Below, piece after piece: positions 1 to 5,553 of a stretch of DNA of 7,650 nt. Within the stretch, counting starts at the first letter, position 1, and the number at the start of each line of letters is the position of its first letter. Location: assembly GCA_031278255.1 (NCBI GenBank), contig JAITKU010000175.1, forward strand, positions 1-7,650, read 5' to 3'. The translations under genes and the position numbers were made by a program. This DNA comes from Eubacteriales Family XIII. Incertae Sedis bacterium. GTDB taxonomy: Bacteria > Bacillota > Clostridia > Peptostreptococcales > Anaerovoracaceae. A model generated the notes under the pieces. The model was not told the origin of the DNA. It did not search any database and saw only the letters and a program-made list of their open reading frames with translations.

Positions 1-390
1 TCCGTGGAGGACGGCGCCTCAACGGAGAAAATCACGGCGTTTCGCAAGAAATTCGGCGCGATGATCGCTCTGGACGATTACGGCACGGGGCATTCCAACC
101 ATTACCGCCTCTTGAATCTGGAAACGGACATCGTGAAGATCGACCGTTTCTTCATCGCCGATATCCACCGCAACGAGGATAAGCGCGTCCTGATGGAGGA
201 CATCGCCGCCTTTTGCTATTCCAAGGATATCAAGATATTGGCGGAGGGCGTGGAGAAGCCGGAGGAATTGCGGGTCTGTATGCAGCTCGGCATAGACTAC
301 GCGCAGGGCTTCTATTTCGCCAAACCCGACTTCGTTTTGCCCGATCCCGCCGTCGGCTACAAGGATAAGATGGCGGCGGCGCGCTGTTAG
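1..390 (+). CDS. EAL-domain c-di-GMP phosphodiesterase, C-terminal fragment
   Basis: The frame is open from the first base, so this is the C-terminal 129 codons of a larger protein whose start lies outside the window; the GTG at 4 is not a convincing start. EAL domains hydrolyse cyclic di-GMP to pGpG using two metal ions. Counting from the first codon, the late EAL motifs are all present: the metal-binding DDYGTGHSN at 25-33 (consensus DDFGTGYSS), the catalytic lysine in KID at 46-48, the glutamates of AEGVE at 81-85, and QGFYFAKP from 102. The domain therefore looks catalytically competent, although the EAL signature itself and any sensor or GGDEF domain lie upstream and cannot be seen. The protein ends about 27 residues after QGF, normal for a C-terminal EAL domain. 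A palindromic repeat begins 30 nt after the stop. The family call is firm; the input signal is unknown. Confidence 0.93.
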   Translation, partial: SVEDGASTEKITAFRKKFGAMIALDDYGTGHSNHYRLLNLETDIVKIDRFFIADIHRNEDKRVLMEDIAAFCYSKDIKILAEGVEKPEELRVCMQLGIDYAQGFYFAKPDFVLPDPAVGYKDKMAAARC

Positions 391-420
391 GGAAAGATCA
401 GAGCCAACATCGGATTTCCA

Positions 421-465
421 TGAACGACGCCGCCCAATCCCCTGCCTTTGGCAATCCGCACGGGG
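421..465 (+). repeat. Dispersed palindromic repeat, copy 1 (degenerate right arm)
   Basis: This copy begins TGAACGACGCCGCCCAAT, the same left arm as the copies at 5355 and 7353. The inner hairpin is TGCC (443-446), loop TTT, GGCA (450-453). The right arm has diverged: eight extra bases separate GGCA from the GGGG at 462-465, and the usual ACCACCGCTTCA end is missing. It sits 30 nt after the EAL gene and about 20 nt before the promoter of the infC operon. It has no T-tract, so it does not look like a normal intrinsic terminator. Confidence 0.8.
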
Positions 466-486
466 CGCGTTTTGGAAACATTTTTG

Positions 487-516
487 TTGACACGCCGTCC
501 CGGTATGTTGTAATAT
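487..516 (+). promoter_or_regulatory. Sigma-A-type promoter of infC-rpmI-rplT
   Basis: A perfect -35 box TTGACA (487-492) and a near-consensus -10 box TAATAT (511-516) are separated by 18 bp. Transcription would start near 523, giving an infC leader of about 210 nt. Nothing else in this gap competes, and position and strength fit a ribosomal-protein operon promoter. Confidence 0.85.
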
Positions 517-522
517 AGAAGC

Positions 523-735
523 AACAGCAAAGAAGAAGTGCTTCGCTTCTCACCTTGCCGGTCCCGGCCGGCGGGTTTATAAATCGCAGCGGACGTGCGC
601 GCGTTTTGCGCGGCGCGCGGCCCTGTCGGTTTTGAGAAAGCGGATGCGTCCGCTTTTTTCTTTCATTTGTCCGCGGAGGACGGCTTCCGAAGAACGATCC
701 GGGGCGTCACAAAAAAAATAATAGGAGGTGCGAAC
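523..735 (+). promoter_or_regulatory. infC operon leader, probable L20-responsive attenuator
   Basis: This is the untranslated leader between the promoter and the ATT start of infC. In Bacillus subtilis and relatives, ribosomal protein L20 binds such a leader and causes premature termination (Rfam family L20_leader). Visible structure: AGAAG/CTTCT (534-538 with 546-550), GCCGG/CCGGC (557-561 with 568-572), and a GC-rich hairpin around 598-618. AGCGGACG at 588-595 is exactly complementary to CGTCCGCT at 647-654, which is the 3' half of the terminator stem. It can therefore act as an antiterminator, extendable by two G-U pairs. The two folds exclude each other. Assignment to the L20 class rests on position and this architecture; I did not fold it by computer or match the L20-binding motif. 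Confidence 0.72.
637..659 (+). terminator. Attenuator terminator in the infC leader
   Basis: AAAGCGGA (637-644) pairs with TCCGCTTT (649-656) across a TGCG loop, and the stem runs directly into a six-T tract at 654-659. This is a classic intrinsic terminator about 80 nt before the infC start, within the leader. Its 3' half is shared with the alternative pairing to 588-595, as expected for an on/off attenuator. Confidence 0.8.
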
Positions 736-738
736 ATT
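724..738 (+). promoter_or_regulatory. Strong RBS with ATT start codon for infC
   Basis: GGAGGTG (724-730) is followed after 5 nt by ATT (736-738). ATT (AUU) is the conserved rare start of infC in many bacteria; IF3 rejects non-canonical initiation codons, so the gene is autoregulated at translation. No ATG, GTG or TTG occurs in frame at a suitable distance from this ribosome binding site. The in-frame GTG at 595 lies inside the attenuator leader and would add 47 residues unlike IF3. Confidence 0.88.
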
Positions 739-1254
739 AGCAAGGACAATCAGATCAACGAAGAGATTCGTGATCAAGAAGTGCGGGTGGTGGACAGCGA
801 CGGAACACAGCTCGGCGTCATGAGTCTGCGTGCGGCCCTCGATCTGGCGAATGAAAAGAAGCTGGATTTGGTCAACATCGCGCCGAAAGCGCAGCCGCCG
901 GTTTGCAGGATTTTGGATTACGGGAAGTACAGATACGAGATGCAGAAGCGCGAGAAAGAAGCGCGCAAGAAGCAAAAGACGATCCAGATCAAGGAAATTC
1001 GTCTCAGCACCTTTATCGAGGAACACGATCTGAGCGTTAAAGCGAGCAATGCCGCCAAATTCCTGAAAGAGGGCGACAAGGTCAAGGTCAGTCTGCGCTT
1101 CAGGGGCCGGGAGAGGGATTATTCCTCCAAGGGTGTCGATGTGATGAAGCGATTCGTCGAGCATACGGACGCGGCCGGCGTTGTTGAGAAGAAACCCGAA
1201 CTTGAAGGCCGAAGTCTTATCATGATTCTGGCGCCCAAGAACGACAAACAATAG
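736..1254 (+). CDS. infC: Translation initiation factor IF-3
   Basis: IF3 binds the 30S subunit, prevents premature 50S joining and checks the start codon-initiator tRNA pairing. The protein is 172 aa from the ATT start (read as fMet), the normal length. The N-terminal domain (about 1-68) carries QLGVMS (25-30), LDLVNIAPKAQPPVCRI (43-59) and the signature DYGKYRYE (61-68). A lysine/arginine-rich linker follows (about 69-85), then the C-terminal 30S-binding domain with EIRLSTFIEEHDL, KVSLRFRGRE and a C-terminal LIMILAPK. The start was chosen from the ribosome binding site at 724-730 and from family alignment. It is first in an operon with rpmI (34 nt downstream) and rplT, and expression is probably controlled both by the leader attenuator and by IF3 acting on its own AUU start. 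Confidence 0.97.
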   Translation: MSKDNQINEEIRDQEVRVVDSDGTQLGVMSLRAALDLANEKKLDLVNIAPKAQPPVCRILDYGKYRYEMQKREKEARKKQKTIQIKEIRLSTFIEEHDLSVKASNAAKFLKEGDKVKVSLRFRGRERDYSSKGVDVMKRFVEHTDAAGVVEKKPELEGRSLIMILAPKNDKQ

Positions 1255-1288
1255 CGGATAAAACCGCGCAGCTTACGGGAGGTTATGT

Positions 1289-1486
1289 ATGCGTAACAAA
1301 ATGAAGTCCCACCGAGGGGCGATGAAGAGATTTAAACTGACAAGCTCGGGAAAGATCAAACGGAACAAAGCGTATAAGAGCCATATTCTCACAAAGAAGA
1401 GCGCGAAGCGGAAGATGGGCCTGCGGCAAGCGACCTACCTGACCGGCGCGGATGTCAAGAGAATCAAAGCGGTACTCAGCAAATGA
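1289..1486 (+). CDS. rpmI: 50S ribosomal protein L35
   Basis: A small, very basic 65-aa protein of the large ribosomal subunit. The N-terminal MKSHRGAMKRFKLTSSGKIK closely follows the L35 consensus (MKTHRGAAKRFKVTGSGKIK), as do SHILTKKSAKRK and the end ADVKRIKAVLSK. The length is typical. The start at 1289 follows GGGAGG (1277-1282) by 6 nt; the ATG at 1285 is out of frame. It lies between infC and rplT, the usual order, and the gap to rplT is 14 nt. Confidence 0.97.
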   Translation: MRNKMKSHRGAMKRFKLTSSGKIKRNKAYKSHILTKKSAKRKMGLRQATYLTGADVKRIKAVLSK

Positions 1487-1500
1487 AAGGGGTGAGTTGA

Positions 1501-1860
1501 ATGGCAAGGGTAAAAAAGGGAGTCAATGCGCACAAGAGGCATAAGAAGATACTGAAGCTGGCAAAGGGCTTCTACGGCGCGCGCAGCAAGGTATTCCGCG
1601 CGGCGAATCCGGCGGTCATGCGCTCGCTCGCGTCGGCGTACGTCGGCAGGAAGCACAGGAAGCGCGATTTCAGGCGGCTTTGGATCACGCGGATCAACGC
1701 CGGCGCGCGGCTGAACGGTCTTTCCTACAGCAAACTGATGAACGGACTGCGGATATCGGGCATAGAGATCAACCGTAAGATGCTTTCCGAGATGGCGATC
1801 GCGGACGCCGCGGGTTTTGCGCAACTTTGCGAAACCGCCAAAAAAGCGGCCGGAAAATAG
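1501..1860 (+). CDS. rplT: 50S ribosomal protein L20
   Basis: L20 binds 23S rRNA early in assembly of the large subunit and, in many Firmicutes, represses its own operon through the infC leader. The product is 119 aa, the usual size, with a basic extended N-terminus (MARVKKGVNAHKRHKKILKL), AKGFYGARSKVFR, the motif YVGRKHRKRDFRRLWITRIN, and a globular C-terminal half with GLSYSKLMNGL and INRKMLSEMA. The start has a purine-rich ribosome binding site (AAAGGGGTGA) immediately after the rpmI stop. A strong terminator 20 nt after its stop ends the operon. Confidence 0.97.
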   Translation: MARVKKGVNAHKRHKKILKLAKGFYGARSKVFRAANPAVMRSLASAYVGRKHRKRDFRRLWITRINAGARLNGLSYSKLMNGLRISGIEINRKMLSEMAIADAAGFAQLCETAKKAAGK

Positions 1861-1880
1861 GCGTGTCGTTCGGCGCGCGC

Positions 1881-1916
1881 CGACCCCTGTGCGAGCGTTC
1901 GCGCGGGGGTCGTTTT
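1881..1916 (+). terminator. Intrinsic terminator after rplT
   Basis: Positions 1881-1894 pair with 1899-1912 as a 14-bp stem with two G-T wobbles (outer arms CGACCCC and GGGGTCG), closing a four-base loop, followed by TTTT (1913-1916). This is the strongest terminator in the window and separates the ribosomal operon from nrdR. The nrdR ribosome binding site starts only 7 nt after the T-tract. Confidence 0.88.
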
Positions 1917-1937
1917 GATGAGAAAGGAGGGTGCGCG

Positions 1938-2435
1938 ATGCGGTGTCCGTTTTGTGAAAAGAACGATACGCGGGTCATAGACTCCCGTCCCACCGAAGAG
2001 GGCTATGCGATCAGGCGGCGGCGCGAGTGCGACTGCGGCAAGCGTTTTACGACCTACGAAAAGATCGAAGAGATTCCGTTGATCGTCGTAAAAAAGGACG
2101 GCAGCCGGGAGGGTTTTGATCGCAATAAGATCATGAACGGCATCCTCAAGGCCTGCGAGAAGCGGCCCGTACCCATGGCTGTCATCGAAAAGATCGTTTC
2201 GGAGATCGAGCGCGGCCTGAACAATATGATGGAAAAGGAGATGTCGAGCGCGATCATCGGCAAGCTTGTGATGGAACAGTTAAAGGAGATCGACGAGGTG
2301 GCCTACGTGCGCTTCGCCTCGGTCTACCGGCAGTTTACGGACGTGAACACCTTTATTTCCGAGATAGAAAATCTGCTCAAGACGACCGGGAAACCGGGGC
2401 GTCCGTCGCCGTCCGCCGCGGGGAACGTGAAATGA
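1938..2435 (+). CDS. nrdR: Transcriptional repressor NrdR
   Basis: NrdR represses ribonucleotide reductase genes by binding NrdR boxes; its ATP-cone senses ATP/dATP. The protein is 165 aa. An N-terminal zinc ribbon has MRCPFC (C3, C6), DSRP, then RRRREC and CG followed by KRFTTYE; the ATP-cone runs from about 47 to 138 (PLIVVKKDGSREGFDR at 47-62, then YVRFASVYRQF). Oddly, the second zinc knuckle reads C31-D-C33, one residue shorter than the C-x2-C I know from the family. The start was chosen at 1938 because AAAGGAGG lies 7 nt upstream and MRCPFC is the family's N-terminus; the open frame extends further upstream but through the terminator. The last bases overlap the cmk start (ATGA), implying translational coupling. 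I see no clear promoter in 1861-1937, so transcription may come partly from read-through. Confidence 0.95.
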   Translation: MRCPFCEKNDTRVIDSRPTEEGYAIRRRRECDCGKRFTTYEKIEEIPLIVVKKDGSREGFDRNKIMNGILKACEKRPVPMAVIEKIVSEIERGLNNMMEKEMSSAIIGKLVMEQLKEIDEVAYVRFASVYRQFTDVNTFISEIENLLKTTGKPGRPSPSAAGNVK

Positions 2436-3130
2436 GTGCGCAAAAAAACGTCCCCGGCGGCGCTGTTGTCTGTCGCGTGGCGATAGACGGGCCTGCGGGA
2501 GCGGGCAAGAGTACGGTGGCGAAAGCGGTTGCGGCGCGGCTCGCGATCGAATACATCGATACGGGCGCCATGTACAGGGCCGTCGGTCTCAAGCTGCTCG
2601 CGGAGGGAATCGGAACGGGTCCGGCGGACGCGGAGCGGCGCGCGCGCATGCTCGCGGAGACGGAGATCGATTTCACGGACGGGCGCGTCTATCTGGACGG
2701 GCGGGACGTGAGCGGCGATATACGCACGGACGAGATATCGCGGATGGCTTCGGCCTGTTCCGCCCTGCCCGCGGTGCGGGAAAAACTGGTGGCGCTGCAA
2801 CGGGCCATGGGGGAGAGAAAGAGCGTACTCATGGACGGACGCGACATCGGCAGCAACGTGTTTCCGAACGCGGAATTCAAATTCTTTCTGACGGCCGCGC
2901 CGCGGGAACGCGCGCGCAGGCGTTTTCTCGAACTGCAAAAGAAGGATGCGCGCATTTCCTTTGAACGCGTGCTGGCGGATATCGAGCAGAGGGATTACGA
3001 CGATTCACACCGCGCCCTGCATCCCCTCGTGCGTGCGGACGGCGCGCACGAGATCGATTCCACGGATATGTGCGCGGACGAGGTGACGGAATTGGTGCTG
3101 GGGATTATCCGCGGTGGTCCCCTTGCCTAA
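2432..3130 (+). CDS. cmk: Cytidylate (CMP/dCMP) kinase
   Basis: A cytosolic nucleoside monophosphate kinase that phosphorylates CMP and dCMP with ATP, feeding CTP and dCTP supply. The product is 232 aa, normal for bacterial Cmk. Motifs: the P-loop GPAGAGKST at 20-28, the substrate region YIDTGAMYRA at 41-50, DGRDIGS at 135-141 followed by VFPNAEFKFFLTA, and the lid/CMP-binding RDYDDSHR at 187-194 followed by LHPLV. The first 14 residues or so precede the usual family start. The start overlaps nrdR by 4 nt, so the two are probably co-translated. The 3' end is unusual: about the last six codons and the TAA stop (3128-3130) lie in an inverted copy of the dispersed palindromic repeat, the stop being in its hairpin loop. 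The catalytic domain is complete, so function should be kept. Confidence 0.95.
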   Translation: MSAQKNVPGGAVVCRVAIDGPAGAGKSTVAKAVAARLAIEYIDTGAMYRAVGLKLLAEGIGTGPADAERRARMLAETEIDFTDGRVYLDGRDVSGDIRTDEISRMASACSALPAVREKLVALQRAMGERKSVLMDGRDIGSNVFPNAEFKFFLTAAPRERARRRFLELQKKDARISFERVLADIEQRDYDDSHRALHPLVRADGAHEIDSTDMCADEVTELVLGIIRGGPLA

Positions 3131-3159
3131 AGACAGGGGATTGGGTGGCGTCGTTCAAC
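3111..3159 (-). repeat. Dispersed palindromic repeat, copy 3 (inverted)
   Basis: Read on the minus strand, it begins GTTGAACGACGCCACCCAAT and ends GGGGACCACCGC, matching the copies at 5355 and 7353. The hairpin is 3118-3140: TCCCC/GGGGA outer arms and TGTC/GGCA inner arms (with a G-T pair), one bulged base. The distal TTCA is missing. It covers the end of cmk and lies between cmk and the DUF1015 gene. Confidence 0.85.
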
Positions 3160-3185
3160 GGGAACAATAGGAAGAAAGAGCAAAT

Positions 3186-4430
3186 ATGGCGATTTTCAGA
3201 CCCTTCAAGGCCTTGCGGCCCAAGGCGGCGCTTGCGGAACGCGTTCTCGCGCCGCCCTACGATGTGATGAACCGGGCGGAAGCAAAGGCGATGGCGGGGG
3301 AGAACGCGTACAGTTTTCTGCGCGTGACGCGCGCCGAGATCGAGCTGCCGGACGGCACGGGCGCCTACGACGCGCGCGTATACGAACGATCGAGAGAGAA
3401 TTTGGACGGCTTCGTCCGGGACGGGGTTTTCTTTCGCGATGAAAAGGCGGGGTTTTACATCTACAGGCAGACGGTGGACGGCCGGACGCAGACCGGCTTG
3501 GTCGGCTGCGTTTCGATCGACGCCTACGAATCGGGCGCGATAAAGCGCCACGAGCTTACGCGCGTCGAAAAGGAGGAGGACCGCGTCCGGCATTTCGAGG
3601 TCTGCGACGCGAACACGGAGCCGGTATTCCTCACCTACCGCGCGAACGCGCGCATCGACGATTTGACGGGCGGCTTTGCGGACGCGCGCCCCCCCGTGTA
3701 TGACTTCGCGAGCGCGGACGGCGTGCGGCACGCGCTCTGGGTCGTGGACGACAACGCTGTCCGCGAGGCCCTTGTCCGCGCGTTTTCGGAGGTGGACGCC
3801 CTGTATATCGCCGACGGGCACCACCGTTCCGCTTCGGCGTACCGGGTGGGGAAAAAGCGTCGCGACGAATACCCGGGCTTCGACGGGACGGAGGAATTCA
3901 ATTTCTTTATGGCCGTCGCCTTTCCGGACAGGGAGCTTCGTATATTCGATTACAACCGCGTCGTGCGGGACCTGAACGGCCTGTCCGCCGCCGCCTTTCT
4001 CACCGCGCTCGAAAGACGCTTCGCGGTCGAAGCGCGGGGGACCGTGCCCTGCGCCCCGCGGGAGAAGCATTGCTTCGGCATGTTCCTCGCGGGCGCGTGG
4101 TACGCGTTGCGGGCGCGGGACAACCTTATTCCGGGGGAGGATAGGATCGGCGCCCTCGATGTTTCAATCCTGCAAAACGGCTTGCTGGCGCCCGTACTCG
4201 GCATCGAGGACCCGCGTACGGACGGGCGCATCGATTTCATCGGAGGCATTCGCGGACTCGCGGAACTCGAACGCCGCGTGCGCACGGATATGGCCGTCGC
4301 TTTTTCCCTGTGTCCCGTGTCGGTCGCGGAACTGCTCGCGATCGCCGACGGCGGCCTGATCATGCCGCCCAAGTCCACCTGGTTCGAGCCTAAGCTCGGC
4401 AGCGGACTGTTCGTTCATACGCTGTACTGA
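3186..4430 (+). CDS. DUF1015 family protein, function uncertain
   Basis: A 414-aa soluble protein with no signal peptide or membrane segment. I recognise the DUF1015 family (Pfam PF06245) from LAPPYDVM at 21-28, RHELTRVEKEEDRVRH from 121, EPVFLTY, ADGHHRSASA with D210-G211-H212-H213-R214, and the C-terminal MPPKSTWFEPKLGSGLFVH from 393. The DGHHR signature resembles the DGxHR motif of ParB/sulfiredoxin-fold enzymes, which include the free-serine kinases SerK and SbnI. In Clostridia, DUF1015 genes often lie beside serine biosynthesis genes, so a small-molecule kinase or serine-related role is possible but is only inference here, where no ser genes are present. The start follows a weak ribosome binding site (AGGAAG). 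It lies 55 nt after cmk, separated by the repeat, and converges with the omega-amidase gene. Confidence 0.88.
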   Translation: MAIFRPFKALRPKAALAERVLAPPYDVMNRAEAKAMAGENAYSFLRVTRAEIELPDGTGAYDARVYERSRENLDGFVRDGVFFRDEKAGFYIYRQTVDGRTQTGLVGCVSIDAYESGAIKRHELTRVEKEEDRVRHFEVCDANTEPVFLTYRANARIDDLTGGFADARPPVYDFASADGVRHALWVVDDNAVREALVRAFSEVDALYIADGHHRSASAYRVGKKRRDEYPGFDGTEEFNFFMAVAFPDRELRIFDYNRVVRDLNGLSAAAFLTALERRFAVEARGTVPCAPREKHCFGMFLAGAWYALRARDNLIPGEDRIGALDVSILQNGLLAPVLGIEDPRTDGRIDFIGGIRGLAELERRVRTDMAVAFSLCPVSVAELLAIADGGLIMPPKSTWFEPKLGSGLFVHTLY

Positions 4431-4443
4431 TACCGAGAGGGCG

Positions 4444-4484
4444 GCGCGCGCGGAACTTCGGCGCGCGCGGGGGGTTTTGCCCCC
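4444..4484. terminator. Candidate terminator between convergent genes
   Basis: GCGCGCGC at 4444-4451 pairs with 4461-4468 (8 bp, all G-C), followed by a G-run and TTTT (4475-4478). GGGGG at 4470-4474 can instead pair with CCCCC at 4480-4484. The first hairpin could end the DUF1015 transcript; on the minus strand the arrangement is less canonical. The G-run between stem and T-tract makes this less certain than the terminator after rplT. Confidence 0.5.
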
Positions 4485-4501
4485 GGGACCGGGCGGGACG
4501 C

Positions 4502-5317
4502 TCAGCGCGCGTAGAGTTCCGGCCGGCGCTGGTTTTGCAAGGGTATCTGCGCGCGGAGGGCTTCGAGATAATCAAGGTCGATATCGCCGCAGACGATGGA
4601 TTCATTCGCGTCGGTCTTGCCGCAGAAGTCGCCCCAGGGCGTCGCGATGCAGGAGTGCCCGTAGGCCGTGTAGGGCGCGTCCCGGTCGCGCGCCGGCGAG
4701 CAGGCCGCGAAGTAGATCTGGTTGTCGAGCGCACGCGCGCGCACGAGCAATTCCCAGTGGGCGGCGCCCGTGGGTACGGTGAAAGCGCCGGGCAGGACGA
4801 TGAGCCGCGCGCCGTCCGCCGCCATGGACGCGAAGAGTTCCGGGAAGCGCAGGTCGTAGCATATGGCGATACCGATCTTTCCGAACGCGGTGTCCACAAG
4901 CGTCCTTTGATCGCCCGCCGAGAGGGTCTCCGACTCCATGAAGCGGACGCTGCCTTTCACGTCTATGTCGAACAGGTGAATCTTTCGGTATTTGCCGACC
5001 CGATCGCCCCGCGGAGAGAATACATAACAAGTATTGTATATTTTATCGTCGCCGGCGAGTTCCGGTATGGAGCCGCCGACGAGCCATATGCCGTTTTCTT
5101 TCGCCAGCTTTGCCATCAGCCGCACGCTCTCGCCCGTCTCATCCTCGGCAAAGGCGCGAAAATATTTATTGGAATAGGGGCAGTTCCATATCTCCGGCAG
5201 ACAGACCACGCGCGCGCCGTTTCCCGCGGCTTCCCGTATATGCGCGCTCGCGGCGGCGTGCGCCGCCGCTTTTTCGGTGTGCCCTTTCATCTGGCAGAGC
5301 GCCAATTTGAATTTCAT
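4502..5317 (-). CDS. Omega-amidase / Nit2-like carbon-nitrogen hydrolase
   Basis: A nitrilase-superfamily amidase, 271 aa, closely resembling eukaryotic NIT2 (omega-amidase). That enzyme hydrolyses alpha-ketoglutaramate and alpha-ketosuccinamate to 2-oxo acids plus ammonia, clearing the products of glutamine and asparagine transamination. The Glu-Lys-Cys triad is intact: E42 in LPEIWNCPYSNKYF, K112 in KYRKIHLFDID, and C153 in GIAICYDLRFPEL. Further NIT2-like stretches are LPGAFTVPTGAAHWELL, ARALDNQIYFAACSPARD, and the C-terminal QIPLQNQRRPELYA. I chose ATG 5317 because AGGAGG lies 10 nt upstream and MKFKLALCQM is the family's N-terminus; the upstream open frame runs through a palindromic repeat. 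The gene is alone on its strand, divergent from the ygiQ-like gene and convergent with DUF1015. No convincing promoter was found. Substrate is inferred from similarity only. Confidence 0.93.
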   Translation of the reverse strand: MKFKLALCQMKGHTEKAAAHAAASAHIREAAGNGARVVCLPEIWNCPYSNKYFRAFAEDETGESVRLMAKLAKENGIWLVGGSIPELAGDDKIYNTCYVFSPRGDRVGKYRKIHLFDIDVKGSVRFMESETLSAGDQRTLVDTAFGKIGIAICYDLRFPELFASMAADGARLIVLPGAFTVPTGAAHWELLVRARALDNQIYFAACSPARDRDAPYTAYGHSCIATPWGDFCGKTDANESIVCGDIDLDYLEALRAQIPLQNQRRPELYAR

Positions 5318-5354
5318 TCGCGTGAATCCTCCTTTTGTATGCGGGTTGTACGCG

Positions 5355-5405
5355 TGAACGACGCCGCCCAATCCCCTGCCGAAAGGCATGGGGACCACCG
5401 CTTCA
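5355..5405 (+). repeat. Dispersed palindromic repeat, copy 2 (most complete)
   Basis: This 51-bp copy begins TGAACGACGCCGCCCAAT and ends GGGGACCACCGCTTCA. Its hairpin (5372-5394) is TCCCC and TGCC, a GAAA loop, then GGCA, a bulged T and GGGGA. The outer ends TGAA/TTCA are also complementary. It lies in the divergent gap, 38 nt upstream of the omega-amidase start, so it is probably in that gene's 5' untranslated or promoter region. Confidence 0.88.
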
Positions 5406-5506
5406 ACAATTTGGGTGCTTCCCGCGCTCAAATAACGCACGGGACCGTGTATAGAGTCTAACATATTTTTCCGAACAAGGCAATGGCGGCGCTTGGCGGT
5501 TTTGTG

Positions 5507-5535
5507 TTGATATTCGGCGCGTTTTGATATACAAT
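5507..5535 (+). promoter_or_regulatory. Sigma-A-type promoter of the ygiQ-like gene
   Basis: The -35 box TTGATA (5507-5512) and the -10 box TACAAT (5530-5535) are separated by 17 bp. The predicted start near 5542 falls at the ribosome binding site GAGGTGA (5542-5548), so the leader would be only about 12 nt long. The rest of the divergent gap (5318-5506) holds the repeat copy and the omega-amidase ribosome binding site; I see nothing else clear in it. Confidence 0.78.
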
Positions 5536-5553
5536 ACGAATGAGGTGATTGTT

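Noticed and set aside
595..735. Upstream extension of infC from GTG 595
   Set aside because: It would translate through the attenuator stem-loop, lacks a ribosome binding site, and adds residues foreign to IF3; ATT 736 fits far better.
577..1251. Minus-strand open frame covering infC
   Set aside because: It is the shadow of infC and runs across the leader attenuator; no protein family recognised.
3105..4070. Minus-strand open frame (321 codons) opposite the DUF1015 gene
   Set aside because: It is antisense to clear DUF1015 motifs and shows no family features of its own.
5318..5464. Upstream extension of the omega-amidase open frame to 5464
   Set aside because: The extension is encoded largely by repeat copy 2; the strong AGGAGG and the conserved N-terminus place the start at 5317.
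5524..5553. TTG start for the ygiQ-like gene
   Set aside because: It lies upstream of the -10 box and so outside the predicted transcript; ATG 5554 has a good ribosome binding site.
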